A stretch of DNA of 64,000 bases from Francisella adeliensis (GTDB lineage: Bacteria; Pseudomonadota; Gammaproteobacteria; Francisellales; Francisellaceae). The notes under the pieces were generated by a model that saw nothing but the letters and a program-made list of their open reading frames with translations, was not told the origin of the DNA and ran no database searches. The translations under genes and the position numbers were made by a program. Below are positions 1 to 9,278 of the stretch, one piece after another. The first letter of the stretch is position 1, and each line of letters starts with the position of its first letter. Where the stretch lies: the NCBI RefSeq assembly GCF_003290445.1, contig NZ_CP021781.1:1736001-1800000 (forward strand), read 5' to 3'.

Positions 1-1
1 G

Positions 2-703
2 GCTGTATTTGGGATTCTTGCCATTATTTTCTCAATAGAAGCTGCAAAAGCTAGTACTTTAGGTCAAATTGACTTATTTCACCACAATATCAAGTTATCT
101 ATGTATAGTATTATAGCAGCTGTTTTTATTGACTCAATAGATGGTAGTTTAGCCAGACTTGTTGATATTAAAAAACTTGCTCCTATTGATGGTGCCTTAT
201 TAGATAATATTATTGATTTCACAACTTATTCTATTGTTCCTTGTATATGGATATATGTTTCAAGTGTTGTCAGCGATCAATGGCTTATCCCGATCATAGT
301 AATGATCACTATCTCCTCTTCATACCAGTTCTGTCAGCTAAACGCTAAAACAGATGATAACTTTTTTGTAGGCTTTCCTAGCTATTGGAATGTTATAGTG
401 ATGTTTATGTTATGTTTCCAAAGTTCTCAGTTAATTAATGGATTAGTAATTATTGTTTTAGCAATTTTTTCATTTATTCCAATAAAATATATATACCTAT
501 CAAGAACTGAGCGTATTAGTAAAAGTAAACATGTAAAAACTTTTACTTTTATCTTCACAATGATTGCATCAATATGCACTTTTCTTGCAGTCTTAATGTA
601 CCCAATAAAAACTCCCACTCCTATTATTTCAATCATCATGGTTTTCACTGTTTTTTATATACTTTTTAGTTTCAAATTAAACCTTAAAAATTCTGATAAC
701 TAG
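2..703 (+). CDS. pcs: Phosphatidylcholine synthase, 5' end outside the window
   Basis: This is the C-terminal part (about 233 residues) of an integral-membrane CDP-alcohol phosphatidyltransferase. The reading frame is open to the left edge, so the start lies upstream of the window. The family signature DG-x2-AR-x(n)-G-x3-D-x3-D is seen as 'DGSLARLVDI' followed by 'IDGALLDNIIDF', which supplies the metal-binding aspartates. The spacing and the 'DFTTYSIVP' that follows resemble bacterial Pcs, which condenses CDP-diacylglycerol with choline. At least five hydrophobic segments follow the motif, as expected for this fold. Phosphatidylcholine in the membrane is known in Francisella. The family is certain from the motif; Pcs rather than phosphatidylserine or phosphatidylglycerophosphate synthase is a strong inference from the motif context. 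Confidence 0.85.
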   Translation, partial: AVFGILAIIFSIEAAKASTLGQIDLFHHNIKLSMYSIIAAVFIDSIDGSLARLVDIKKLAPIDGALLDNIIDFTTYSIVPCIWIYVSSVVSDQWLIPIIVMITISSSYQFCQLNAKTDDNFFVGFPSYWNVIVMFMLCFQSSQLINGLVIIVLAIFSFIPIKYIYLSRTERISKSKHVKTFTFIFTMIASICTFLAVLMYPIKTPTPIISIIMVFTVFYILFSFKLNLKNSDN

Positions 704-726
704 CTTTATAATTTAATCCCGTTATA

Positions 727-735
727 TGCTAATAT
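727..735 (+). promoter_or_regulatory. Candidate extended -10 promoter of ppk2
   Basis: TGC followed by TAATAT lies 35 bases before the ppk2 ATG. No good -35 box is present at 16-18 bases upstream, so recognition would rest on the extended TGN element. The call is by eye only. Confidence 0.35.
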
Positions 736-769
736 ATTAAGTATTACATTTATATTTGAAGAATTGACA

Positions 770-1579
770 ATGGAAGTACTGAGCTTAGCTGAGCGTCAAA
801 AATTATTTGTTGATAATATTTTTCCTTATAAGCATAACATCCCAAGAAATATATATGAAAAACAAAAATATCACCTGCAAATAGAACTATTAAAATTACA
901 GCGCTGGATTAAAGAAAATAATAAAAAATTACTTATTATTTTTGAAGGCCGAGATGCTGCTGGAAAAGGTGGTGCCATTAAAAGAATGATGGAACACTTG
1001 AATCCTCGTGGTGCTAAGGTTGTTGCTCTAGAAAAGCCTAGTGAAAGAGAACGCGACCAGTGGTATTTTCAAAGGTATATTAAACACCTACCCTCAGGAG
1101 GTGAAATAACTCTATTTGATAGATCTTGGTACAATCGAGCTGGTGTAGAAAAAGTGATGGGGTTTTGTACTGAACGAGAATATTTCTCATTCTTAGAACA
1201 AGTGCCTATGCTTGAAAAAATGCTCACCAATAGTGGGACTATAATAATAAAGTTTTGGTTCTCAGTAAGCCAGGACGAACAGAGAAAAAGATTTGAAGCC
1301 CGCGAACAACATCCTCTTAAACAATGGAAATTAAGCCCTGTTGATAAAGCGTCATTAGATAAATGGGAAGACTATACTGAGGCTAAAGAAAGAATGTTTA
1401 TTTATACAGATAAACCTTATGCCCCATGGGTTATTGTTAAATCAGATGATAAAAAAAGAGCTAGACTTAATGCTATCAGATACATTCTCAACAGTATTGA
1501 TTACGATAATAAATCTCCAGAAGTTGCAATTCCACCAGATCCTTTAATTGTTGGCTCATCCTCTAAAATATACAAATAA
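770..1579 (+). CDS. ppk2: Polyphosphate kinase 2, class I type
   Basis: This cytoplasmic enzyme of about 269 residues transfers phosphate between polyphosphate and nucleoside diphosphates. The Walker A motif 'GRDAAGKGG' (about residues 60-68) and the Walker B/lid motif 'LFDRSWYNR' (about 115-123) are intact, and the length matches one-domain class I PPK2 proteins. I start at ATG 770 rather than the in-frame TTG at 764, because a GAAGAA ribosome-binding site at 758-763 sits six bases before the ATG but directly abuts the TTG. PPK2 is known in Francisella, where polyphosphate metabolism is linked to intracellular growth. The gene stands alone between pcs and the tRNA. Confidence 0.95.
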   Translation: MEVLSLAERQKLFVDNIFPYKHNIPRNIYEKQKYHLQIELLKLQRWIKENNKKLLIIFEGRDAAGKGGAIKRMMEHLNPRGAKVVALEKPSERERDQWYFQRYIKHLPSGGEITLFDRSWYNRAGVEKVMGFCTEREYFSFLEQVPMLEKMLTNSGTIIIKFWFSVSQDEQRKRFEAREQHPLKQWKLSPVDKASLDKWEDYTEAKERMFIYTDKPYAPWVIVKSDDKKRARLNAIRYILNSIDYDNKSPEVAIPPDPLIVGSSSKIYK

Positions 1580-1607
1580 TTTTTCAACGATAAAATCAAA
1601 TAATATA

Positions 1608-1636
1608 TTGACTAATCAAGTCGATTTAAATATAAT
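1608..1636 (+). promoter_or_regulatory. Sigma-70 promoter of the tRNA gene
   Basis: TTGACT (1608-1613) and a perfect TATAAT (1631-1636) are separated by 17 bases. The tRNA 5' end begins 14 bases after the -10 box, leaving only a short leader. This is the best promoter match in the window. Confidence 0.8.
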
Positions 1637-1650
1637 TGCTCTCATGTTTT

Positions 1651-1727
1651 GGGCCTATAGCTCAGTTGGTTAGAGCGCCGGACTCATAATCCGTAGGTCG
1701 TAGGTTCGAGTCCTACTGGGCCCACCA
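1651..1727 (+). tRNA. tRNA with CAT anticodon (Ile2 or elongator Met)
   Basis: A 77-base cloverleaf with encoded CCA. The acceptor arm GGGCCTA pairs with TGGGCCC, the D arm is GCTC/GAGC, and the anticodon loop CTCATAA (1683-1689) has the anticodon CAT at 1685-1687. The T arm is GTAGG-TTCGAGT-CCTAC and the discriminator base is A. A CAT anticodon can belong to elongator tRNA-Met or to tRNA-Ile2, whose C34 is converted to lysidine by TilS. The GGGCCTATAGCTC start and the GTCGTAGG T-stem resemble tRNA-Ile2 genes more than enterobacterial elongator Met, so I lean to Ile2. That identity is not settled. Confidence 0.93.
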
Positions 1728-1832
1728 AACATTACATATCTTAAAGCTGTAATAATTTATAAAATTACACTTAAAGCCAAAACATTGTCCTTATAGAAAA
1801 TACTTAGCTAAATAATCATAAAATAGATTCAT

Positions 1833-2207
1833 CTAATTCGTATATAAGATAGAATCCTGATGTTTAGAATCATCCCATATCTGCTCTTCATCCAGACTAG
1901 TTTCAATTAACTCAATAATTGCACCATTTTCTTCAATTATAGCAACCTTAAAGTCCCTCATAGGGAAGTATGGTTCTAAAAGAATATTCTTACCCTTAAC
2001 AGCATCACATAGATTAGCTACTTTATATGCAATATGGGGCATCGTCTGAATAAGCTTATCTAGCGGGCAGTTTGGGCCAAAACGATGGTACTGAACCCTC
2101 CCAGGCTTTTCTCCCCCTGATGTATACATATCCATTGTCGGACTATAACGCTCTCCATCTCTTGGCTCAGTAATAGGAATTCCAATATGATGATATTGAT
2201 ATTTCAT
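1833..2207 (-). CDS. Small VOC (glyoxalase-like) fold protein
   Basis: This 124-residue protein is predicted to be cytoplasmic. It starts with 'YHHIGIP' and ends its fold with 'NGAIIELIE', a pairing typical of one glyoxalase/vicinal-oxygen-chelate module: a metal-ligand His near the start and a Glu in the last strand. The middle ('RFGPNCPLDKL', 'PHIAYKV') fits a conserved but uncharacterised subgroup. A GGAGAA ribosome-binding site lies just before the ATG. It is the last gene of the minus-strand block after lpxB and the ZipA-like gene, and it converges on the tRNA. No substrate can be assigned; the enzyme class is an inference from fold motifs. Confidence 0.7.
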   Translation of the reverse strand: MKYQYHHIGIPITEPRDGERYSPTMDMYTSGGEKPGRVQYHRFGPNCPLDKLIQTMPHIAYKVANLCDAVKGKNILLEPYFPMRDFKVAIIEENGAIIELIETSLDEEQIWDDSKHQDSILYTN

Positions 2208-2252
2208 AAATTCTCCAAAAAATTAAGTTGTAATAACAAGAAAAAACTTTGA

Positions 2253-2831
2253 TTATAAAATAGCATCCAAATAGTTCTGCTTATCTCTTTTAGTAAGCCT
2301 GATTCTATTTTCATTCATAATTGTACCATGAAAGCTCTTATTCATTGCTTCTAAAACATCCATCATAAGCTCATAACATGTTTTAACATCATACTGCATA
2401 TCTGCAAGTTTTTTAAAGTTCATAACCACCACTAGGGATTTAATAGACCCTTCCTTTTGCGACTCAAAAACTTGTGCCTTATTATCTGGTAAAACCGTGA
2501 ATATTACATCATCATAATTTACTTTTTGGAAAACTTGCTCATCAGTATATTTGATACCATAATACTTCAAAAACATCGATAAATTATTGACATCAATCAT
2601 ATCAATGCCTTCAAAATAAAACAGTAAATACCCGTCTTTTAATAGAGGATATTCATCTTTAACCTCTTCAATATTGCTAAGACTAGATTTAGTTTGTTTG
2701 ATAAGCTTTTCAGTAGACTCATTTTCTGAACGCTTTAGAGCCTCTTTCTGCTTAATACGGATAGCTTTTCGACACAGGTCTATTATGACCAGTACAACTA
2801 AAATTATAACTAAAATTAAAATCGTTGACAT
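2253..2831 (-). CDS. zipA: ZipA-like cell division protein
   Basis: A 192-residue protein with one N-terminal membrane helix (residues about 3-20, strongly Ile/Val/Leu), a short charged linker, and a C-terminal domain of about 130 residues. The C-terminal part has the layout of the FtsZ-binding domain of ZipA, with a hydrophobic 'SLVVVMNF' strand, a helix 'CYELMMDVLEAMNKSF', then 'GTIMNENRIRLTKRD'. ZipA anchors FtsZ to the inner membrane at the septum. The linker is much shorter than in Escherichia coli. Identity rests on architecture and weak motif likeness, so it could be another FtsZ-associated membrane protein. It lies 59 bases downstream of lpxB on the same strand. Confidence 0.6.
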   Translation of the reverse strand: MSTILILVIILVVLVIIDLCRKAIRIKQKEALKRSENESTEKLIKQTKSSLSNIEEVKDEYPLLKDGYLLFYFEGIDMIDVNNLSMFLKYYGIKYTDEQVFQKVNYDDVIFTVLPDNKAQVFESQKEGSIKSLVVVMNFKKLADMQYDVKTCYELMMDVLEAMNKSFHGTIMNENRIRLTKRDKQNYLDAIL

Positions 2832-2890
2832 TAATTACTCTACTATAAACATTTTACTAGTCTATATTATATATACAAAAGTGTAATATT

Positions 2891-4030
2891 TTAAGGGTTT
2901 TTAATAATAGTATCTAAGACTTCAAGAATTTTCTCATCAGTATCTACTATCATGCTTTTATGTATTTTCGTGAACTCTTTTTTAATCATTTGATTTCGGT
3001 CTTTATCATCGAAAAGTCTTTTCAGTTCAAAATACAAGTTCTCAACAGTGCAGTCTTCTTGGATTAGCTCTTTTATTATCTCACTCTTATGCAGAATATT
3101 TGGAAATGCCCAATAACTATGGCTTCCTACAAACAATCTTCCGAGAAAAGCTGAAAGCTTAGAAAGCTTATATCCAACAACCATAGGCAATTTATAAAGC
3201 ATAGCCTCTAATGTAGCTGTGCCTGAAGAAAGTAAACTAAAGTCTGCTGCCATCTGAAGCTCATGTGATTGACCATCAATAACTTTAATATCTAAATTAT
3301 TTATTTGACTCTTATACTCATCAAACAATGACTGTAGAGTTTGCTTAGCTAAAGGGATTACAGCTTGAAACTTATAACCATCTTCTTTTAACTTTTGAGT
3401 TGCCTCTAAAAACAAAGGTAGTAGCCGAGAAACTTCACTAGTGCGACTACCAGGTAATATTGAAAGTATTGGTAAATCATTTTCAAGACCAAGCTTATCT
3501 CGATATTTTTGCTTATCTATTTCTATTGGAATTGATTTAGCTAAAGGATGACCGACATAAATTGCTTCAAAATTATGCCTTTTTCTATAGTATTCAACTT
3601 CAAAAGGAAGCAAAGCTAGAACTTTGTCCGTAGCTTTACGGATTTTTTTAATCCTATATTCTCGCCATACCCAGATTTTAGGACTGACATAATGTATAGT
3701 CTTTATTCCAACTTGTCTTAGCTTCCTCTCAACAGTTAAATTAAAGTCTGGAGCATCTATACCAATAAAAATATCTGGCTTATTTTGCTTGAAATAATTA
3801 ATCATTTTTCTTTGGATAGCTAATATTTTGAGGCCCTTAGAGATTATTTCCATAAAGCCAATAAGAGATAGTTGATCCATTGAGTAGTGGCTAATAAAGC
3901 CTTCAGCTTGCATCTTAGGTCCACCAATGCCTTCAATAATAGCATTAGGATATTTTTGCTTGAGAGCAGCAACTAAAGAGCAGCCCAACTGATCTCCAGA
4001 AAGTTCACCTACAACTATGCCTATTCTCAT
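2891..4030 (-). CDS. lpxB: Lipid-A-disaccharide synthase LpxB
   Basis: A 379-residue GT19-family glycosyltransferase, peripheral on the inner membrane, that joins UDP-2,3-diacylglucosamine to lipid X to form the lipid A disaccharide. The N-terminal 'GELSGDQLG' and 'GIGGPKMQAEGF', the central 'YVSPKIWVWRE', and the C-terminal 'LSSGTATLEAML' are the hallmark blocks of the family. Length is normal. Its ATG overlaps the lpxA stop codon by one base (TAATG), which indicates translational coupling. Confidence 0.97.
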   Translation of the reverse strand: MRIGIVVGELSGDQLGCSLVAALKQKYPNAIIEGIGGPKMQAEGFISHYSMDQLSLIGFMEIISKGLKILAIQRKMINYFKQNKPDIFIGIDAPDFNLTVERKLRQVGIKTIHYVSPKIWVWREYRIKKIRKATDKVLALLPFEVEYYRKRHNFEAIYVGHPLAKSIPIEIDKQKYRDKLGLENDLPILSILPGSRTSEVSRLLPLFLEATQKLKEDGYKFQAVIPLAKQTLQSLFDEYKSQINNLDIKVIDGQSHELQMAADFSLLSSGTATLEAMLYKLPMVVGYKLSKLSAFLGRLFVGSHSYWAFPNILHKSEIIKELIQEDCTVENLYFELKRLFDDKDRNQMIKKEFTKIHKSMIVDTDEKILEVLDTIIKNP

Positions 4031-4809
4031 TACCTTAAGATTCCACGCTTAGAATTACTCATTAAAGTTTCAAACGGTTTAATTACATCTTCATTTTTTG
4101 CCATCTCTTTAATAACTTCAGAAGACTCTTTAACCATTAAACCTCTGCGGTATAAAACCTTATAAGCTTCTTTAATAGCTTTAATTTGCTCTGGTGTAAA
4201 ACCTCTTCGCTTCAACCCTTCAGAATTAATTCCACATGGAGTAGCACCACCAACAACTGCTGTTACCATAAGATATGGAGGCACATCCTTGCTTACAAGA
4301 GCCGCATGAGCTATAAATGCATGTTCCGCTACTGTGCAGAACTGATGCACGCCAACATTTGAGCTTAATATAGCATAATCCTTAATATGAACATGACCAG
4401 CTAAACCAACCCCATTTACTAAACTAATATTATTGCCAACTTTGCAATCATGGCCAATATGAACATAGCACATAATAAGATTATTATTGCCAACATATGT
4501 AATACCAACCTCTTTAGAGGTACCACCATGTATAGTAGCACATTCACGGATAACATTATTATCACCGATTATAACTTGAGAAAACTCTCCCTGCTTATAG
4601 GTATAATCAATAGGATCATCTCCTATAGAAGCATATTGAAAAACCCGATTGTTTTTACCAAGAATTGCATTATCTCCAATAGTAACATGGCTTTTTAATT
4701 CAGTACCCTCACCAATCTCAACATTTGCACCAATAACGCAAAAAGGGCCAATGGTAGCACTATCTGCAATCTTAGCACTTTCATGGACTACTGCTAAACT
4801 ATGTATCAC
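4030..4809 (-). CDS. lpxA: UDP-N-acetylglucosamine O-acyltransferase LpxA
   Basis: A 259-residue cytoplasmic acyltransferase that makes the first committed step of lipid A synthesis. The left-handed beta-helix is visible as imperfect hexapeptides such as 'IGPFCVIGANVEIGEG'. The catalytic His context 'YVHIGHDCKVGNN' and the C-terminal helical domain ('GLKRRGFTPEQIKAIKEAY') are present. The start codon is GTG, preceded by AAGGAT nine bases upstream; the gene begins two bases after the fabZ stop. The GTG start may keep LpxA output low relative to FabZ, which competes for the same acyl-ACP pool (inference). Confidence 0.97.
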   Translation of the reverse strand: MIHSLAVVHESAKIADSATIGPFCVIGANVEIGEGTELKSHVTIGDNAILGKNNRVFQYASIGDDPIDYTYKQGEFSQVIIGDNNVIRECATIHGGTSKEVGITYVGNNNLIMCYVHIGHDCKVGNNISLVNGVGLAGHVHIKDYAILSSNVGVHQFCTVAEHAFIAHAALVSKDVPPYLMVTAVVGGATPCGINSEGLKRRGFTPEQIKAIKEAYKVLYRRGLMVKESSEVIKEMAKNEDVIKPFETLMSNSKRGILR

Positions 4810-4811
4810 TA

Positions 4812-5306
4812 TTAATAATCCTTATATGCTGCCATTAAGTCTGCTGAACAAACAACTTGATCATTCACTTTCACTACTGATTTTGCTGTACATACTATAC
4901 TTTTAACTTTTATAACCTGTGATTCAATAATCAGTACATCACCAGGAACGACAGGTCTTTTAACTCTAACCTTATCAATTCCCGCTAACATAAATGTACG
5001 ACGCTCGCCAACACCAGCTTTAGCAACAACATAAGAGAAAAGTTTTTCTGCCATTATTTCACCCAATATAGCTGTAGCTTGGGCCATAGCTTCAACAAGC
5101 AGAACTCCAGGCATAACTGGGAAATCTGGGAAGTGTCCATTAAAAAAATCTTCATTAATAGTGACATTTTTTTGAGCTACGATTGATTTATTTTCAACAT
5201 CCCAATCTAAGATTCTGTCTAAAAGCGCGAATGGATACCTATGAGGTAAAATTTTTCTTATGCCTAATATATCCATTTGTTTGTTTTTATCATCAAATTG
5301 ACTCAT
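4812..5306 (-). CDS. fabZ: 3-hydroxyacyl-ACP dehydratase FabZ
   Basis: A 164-residue hot-dog-fold enzyme of type II fatty acid synthesis that dehydrates 3-hydroxyacyl-ACP. The catalytic His is in 'LPHRYPFALLDR' and the catalytic Glu in 'PGVLLVEAMAQ'; 'GHFPDFPVMPG' is the usual linking block. An AAGGA ribosome-binding site sits nine bases before the ATG. Placement between lpxD and lpxA is the standard proteobacterial order and ties fatty acid and lipid A flux together. Confidence 0.97.
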   Translation of the reverse strand: MSQFDDKNKQMDILGIRKILPHRYPFALLDRILDWDVENKSIVAQKNVTINEDFFNGHFPDFPVMPGVLLVEAMAQATAILGEIMAEKLFSYVVAKAGVGERRTFMLAGIDKVRVKRPVVPGDVLIIESQVIKVKSIVCTAKSVVKVNDQVVCSADLMAAYKDY

Positions 5307-5325
5307 TATAATAAATCCTTATTTG

Positions 5326-6339
5326 CTATTTTATTTTTGTTTCTAAATCTTTTACTCTTGCCATTAGCTTATCAATTTTAGATATCCTGGCTACAAACCT
5401 TCCCCATTCTATACGAGGCTTAGCTTCAAATGCTGCATAATACATCCCTGGCTTTGTAACTGACTTCCCTACATTCGAAGCCCCACCAATAATAGCATTA
5501 TCACATATATCTATATGACCTGTAATCGCAGACTGCCCCCCTATAAGACAGTTGTTACCAATAGTTGTACTCCCAGCTACTGCCGTAACTCCAGCCAAAG
5601 CTGTATTTTCTCCTATAACTACATTATGTGCTATCTGAACTAAATTATCAATACGAACACCTTTTTTGATTATAGTATCATCTATAGCTCCACGATCTAT
5701 AGTTGTACCAGCACCAACCTCAACATCATCATGTATCACAACACGGCCAAGCTGTGGAATTTTTGTCCAACTACCATCATCATCTCTGGCATTACCAAAA
5801 CCATCACAACCAATTACTGAGTTTTGATGAATAATACAGTCGCTACCAATAACAATATCATAAGCGATAGAAACATTATTCTTAACTACAGACCTGTCAC
5901 CAATTATAGTACCTGCATCAACAGTTGCACATGCTCCAATACAGACATCATCACCAATCACAACATTATCACCAATTACAGCATTAGCTTCAATTGTAAT
6001 GTTATCTCCAAGAACTGCACTTGAAGCAATTACTGCCTTACTATGGATTTTACCGCTAGGCTTTGGGGATTTATCAAACAATTCCATTACTTGAGCTAGT
6101 GCCATATAGGGGTTTGATAAAACAACCGCGTTAGTATTACAAAACTCAAGAGCTTCCTCTGTTATCAAAACAGCAGATGCTTTAGTTTCAGATAATTGAG
6201 ATAAATATTTGGGATTAGTACAAAAAGATATATCTCCTGGGCCTGCTTGAGATAGTGTAGCTATTTTTGTAATCTCTACGGAAGTATCTCCTTCAACTCT
6301 ACCATCAAGATTATTTGCTAAAAAATCTAAAGTATACAT
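5326..6339 (-). CDS. lpxD: UDP-3-O-acylglucosamine N-acyltransferase LpxD
   Basis: A 337-residue protein that adds the N-linked hydroxyacyl chain in lipid A synthesis. An N-terminal uridine-binding domain (about residues 1-100, including '[12 protein letters not shown]') is followed by a long run of hexapeptides. The catalytic-His block '[16 protein letters not shown]' and the C-terminal helix '[16 protein letters not shown]' complete the family layout. An AGGAG ribosome-binding site lies six bases before the ATG. Some Francisella carry two LpxD paralogues with different thermal preference; only one is in this window. Confidence 0.96.
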   Translation of the reverse strand: MYTLDFLANNLDGRVEGDTSVEITKIATLSQAGPGDISFCTNPKYLSQLSETKASAVLITEEALEFCNTNAVVLSNPYMALAQVMELFDKSPKPSGKIHSKAVIASSAVLGDNITIEANAVIGDNVVIGDDVCIGACATVDAGTIIGDRSVVKNNVSIAYDIVIGSDCIIHQNSVIGCDGFGNARDDDGSWTKIPQLGRVVIHDDVEVGAGTTIDRGAIDDTIIKKGVRIDNLVQIAHNVVIGENTALAGVTAVAGSTTIGNNCLIGGQSAITGHIDICDNAIIGGASNVGKSVTKPGMYYAAFEAKPRIEWGRFVARISKIDKLMARVKDLETKIK

Positions 6340-6358
6340 TTACTTCTCCTATCCGCGA

Positions 6359-6862
6359 TTAACTAGAAGATTTATTCATAAGAACAACGACATCATTAGA
6401 TATATCATCAATACCTTGTGAGTAAGCTAATGCTTGAGTTGTTACAACCATGTTGTAGCCTTTTTCTTTAGCGATTTGACTTACTGACTTATCAAAAGAG
6501 GCTTGGAATTTCTTAGATAGTTCATCTTTTTTCGCATACTCTTTTTGCTGAAGGATTCTAGCTTTACCTGCAAATTCTTGTTGCTCTTGCTCAATAGCTT
6601 TTTGCTGTTGGGCCAACTCATCTTTTGTCATGGTAGTTGAGTTCTGCTGTAGCTCATTAACCTTTTTCATAATTGCATTTCGTTGTTCTTGTAATTTTGC
6701 AGCCTGTGGCTTAAGATCATTCTCTAGTTTCTTAACACTTACAGAACCCAGATCAGTATCATTAAATATCTCAGAAGGGTTCACAACTGCTAATTTTGCT
6801 TCAGCATAAGAGCAAGTTACACTTACAATCGCTATAGATATCGCGCTAATTATTTTTTTCAT
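6359..6862 (-). CDS. skp: Periplasmic chaperone Skp/OmpH
   Basis: A 167-residue exported protein with a Sec signal peptide (MKKIISAIS... ending about residue 20 at 'SYAEA'). A largely coiled-coil body rich in Lys, Gln and Glu includes 'QQKAIEQEQQEFAGKARI', and a C-terminal 'MVVTTQALAYSQGIDDISN' block closes the fold. Skp holds unfolded outer-membrane proteins in the periplasm and hands them to the Bam complex. I start at ATG 6862: it has a GGGAG site eight bases upstream and gives a perfect signal peptide, whereas an upstream in-frame extension would overlap bamA. Confidence 0.95.
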   Translation of the reverse strand: MKKIISAISIAIVSVTCSYAEAKLAVVNPSEIFNDTDLGSVSVKKLENDLKPQAAKLQEQRNAIMKKVNELQQNSTTMTKDELAQQQKAIEQEQQEFAGKARILQQKEYAKKDELSKKFQASFDKSVSQIAKEKGYNMVVTTQALAYSQGIDDISNDVVVLMNKSSS

Positions 6863-6896
6863 TCTACTTTCTCCCTGATTAATCAAACTACTTATT

Positions 6897-9275
6897 TTAA
6901 AAATTTTGCCCCAATGAGAACTGAAAGTTTTGCACCACATCACCTGTCTGGACATTAAATGGCTGAGCAAATGATATCGCTAAAGGTCCCATTGGTGACG
7001 CCCACCTAAATTGCACACCCACTGAATACTTTAAGTTAGACAACGATGGTGTAGTTTCTTGCTTAGGGGCTGGTGCTACGACACCACTTAGATCATAAGT
7101 GGTATAAGTATTACCAATATCAACAAAAGCTCCCACCCTCATATTTGAACTGTCTTCAACAAATGGCACTGGAAATAATAAATCATAACCGTTATAAATA
7201 TTAAGATTACCACCAATTGAGTTTCCTGTCGAGCCATCAATCAAATTAATGTCTCTTAGACCAAGTGAACCCTGTAAGAATCCTCGTACAGATCCCCAAC
7301 CACCACCATAGAAGTTTTGATAAAAAGGTAGCTCAGCAGTTTTACCAAACCCTCCACCATAGCCAACTTTCCCCGTTATAGAAAGCGCTGATAAATCAGT
7401 ATTTGGTATAGCTATATTATACTTTCCACCAAACTCAACTTTATAAGAGTTGATATTACTAATACCTGGTATATTTATAGTTCCATTTAAATCAATAGAT
7501 CCACCATCAGTTGCAAACATAAACTTATTTGAATTATCAAAACTCCAACCACCTGTAACAGCTGGCTCATTGAAAACATTCCTACCTTGCTGATCTATAA
7601 ACCATTTAACTATTGAGGATTGATAACCATCTGATTGTTTAACTGTGTTGTTTGCAAATGTAAGACCCCATGAAACATTACTAAATGTCGATATTGGCAA
7701 GCCATACATCAATCTAGCACCAAAAGTGTCTAACTGATATGCTGCAATTGCATTAGTTTTTGCGAAGTTTGAGCGGTTTGCATATGCGGATACACTTTGT
7801 GATATACCAGAAGTGGTAAAGTAAGGGTCTATATAACTAATGTCTAACTGTTGGAATGGTATTGATAACTGGGCATTTAAATTAAATGTATTACCTGTAC
7901 CAAATACATTTGGCATATTTAATTTACCACCAATCATAAAGCCATAAAGATCCGAGAATCCTAAACTAGCACTGACTGAGTTAGCATTTTTTTCTTTTAT
8001 ATTATAGTTTACATCAACGAGATCATCAGAGCCTTCAACAGGAACTAACTGCATATCTGCGGACTGTACATATGGTAACTGGTCTAATCTTCTCTGAGAT
8101 TTATCAATTGCTTTTTTGTTGTACTTAGCCTGCTCATAGTACTGTAACTGCCTACGAAAAACATAATCATTAGTAACATTATTACCAAAGAAGTTTACTC
8201 TATTTACATATACTTTCTTGCCCGCATCGACAACAAACTTAAACGAGACTGTTCTTTTTTTCTTATTTACATCAGGAATTGGGTTTACAGTTGCAAAAGC
8301 ATAACCCTTACTACCTAAAAGTGTTTTTATTGCCTCAGCACTATCGACTAACTTTTTCTTTGAAAAAACCTCTCCTTGCTTAAGCTGTATTAGAGCTTCT
8401 AGTTCTGATTTTGGGAGTATAAACTTACCATCTAAGCTAATTTTACCAACCTTATAAACCTCTCCTTCAGCAACATCAAAAGTTATAAATGAATGCTCTC
8501 TATCTTTTGTCATAGAAGCTTGTTTTGAAGTTACTTTAAAATCAAGATAACCCCTATCTAAATAGTAGTTTGTGACCCCTTGGACAGATTGATCCATAGC
8601 ATTAGGTGAATAACTATCAAATGGCGCTAAAAAGCCCCATAAATTCCATAGTGAAGGTACCTGAAATGCTACACTAGATTTTAAAGCTTTATCATCGTAA
8701 TCTTTGTTGCCAACAAAATTTATTGCATCTATTGTCGCAGGCTTACCTTCTGACATTGTTAAATTGATGTCTATTCGGTTATTCGGCAATTTACGAATAT
8801 TCTCTTCAATCTTAGCACCATAAAGACCCATTTGAGAGTACTGGCTAAGTAGTGATTGTTTTAATAAAAATAATGTATTTGGGTTAAATACATTACCTAC
8901 ATAAATACCTGCATCGGTAAAAACTTTCTCAAGATCTTCTTTCTTTAGTTTTTTATTACCGCTAAAGCTAAACCCTGCGATAATTGGACGTTCTTTTACA
9001 TTTATAAAAAGATTACTACCTTTACGATACAAATCAACGCTATTAAAAAAGCCCGTACCATAAAGATTATTAATAATCTGGTTTGTATCTTCTGGTGTGA
9101 TATAGCTACCTTTTTTAAAACCAAGGCGGCTTTTAACCACATCACTTTGCAACCCCTGCAGCCCTTCTATAGATACATCATCTAGTATAAAGCTGCCACC
9201 TTCAGCCCAGCTAGTACATGCAATACCCATAAGAAGAAGGATGAATACAAACTTCTTTTTTAAAAAAAACACCAA
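6897..9275 (-). CDS. bamA: Outer membrane assembly factor BamA
   Basis: A 792-residue essential Omp85 protein that inserts beta-barrel proteins into the outer membrane. A signal peptide (to about residue 25, 'CTSWAEG') is followed by five POTRA-like repeats (about 28-425), then a 16-stranded barrel ending in the C-terminal Phe of 'FSLGQNF'. The conserved barrel-lid signature 'GGWGSVRGF' is present. There is no ATG at the 5' end: either TTG (9275) or the adjacent GTG (9272) must serve, with GAGG placed six bases before the TTG. The gene follows dxr after three bases. Confidence 0.96.
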   Translation of the reverse strand: MVFFLKKKFVFILLLMGIACTSWAEGGSFILDDVSIEGLQGLQSDVVKSRLGFKKGSYITPEDTNQIINNLYGTGFFNSVDLYRKGSNLFINVKERPIIAGFSFSGNKKLKKEDLEKVFTDAGIYVGNVFNPNTLFLLKQSLLSQYSQMGLYGAKIEENIRKLPNNRIDINLTMSEGKPATIDAINFVGNKDYDDKALKSSVAFQVPSLWNLWGFLAPFDSYSPNAMDQSVQGVTNYYLDRGYLDFKVTSKQASMTKDREHSFITFDVAEGEVYKVGKISLDGKFILPKSELEALIQLKQGEVFSKKKLVDSAEAIKTLLGSKGYAFATVNPIPDVNKKKRTVSFKFVVDAGKKVYVNRVNFFGNNVTNDYVFRRQLQYYEQAKYNKKAIDKSQRRLDQLPYVQSADMQLVPVEGSDDLVDVNYNIKEKNANSVSASLGFSDLYGFMIGGKLNMPNVFGTGNTFNLNAQLSIPFQQLDISYIDPYFTTSGISQSVSAYANRSNFAKTNAIAAYQLDTFGARLMYGLPISTFSNVSWGLTFANNTVKQSDGYQSSIVKWFIDQQGRNVFNEPAVTGGWSFDNSNKFMFATDGGSIDLNGTINIPGISNINSYKVEFGGKYNIAIPNTDLSALSITGKVGYGGGFGKTAELPFYQNFYGGGWGSVRGFLQGSLGLRDINLIDGSTGNSIGGNLNIYNGYDLLFPVPFVEDSSNMRVGAFVDIGNTYTTYDLSGVVAPAPKQETTPSLSNLKYSVGVQFRWASPMGPLAISFAQPFNVQTGDVVQNFQFSLGQNF

Positions 9276-9278
9276 CTC

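Noticed and set aside
1748-1769. TGTAAT/ATTACA inverted repeat after the tRNA as a terminator
   Set aside because: Six weak pairs with a long loop and no T-run; not supportable.
6863-6970. Upstream extension of the Skp frame by 36 codons
   Set aside because: It overlaps the 3' end of bamA and would bury the signal peptide; the internal ATG at 6862 has a good GGGAG site.
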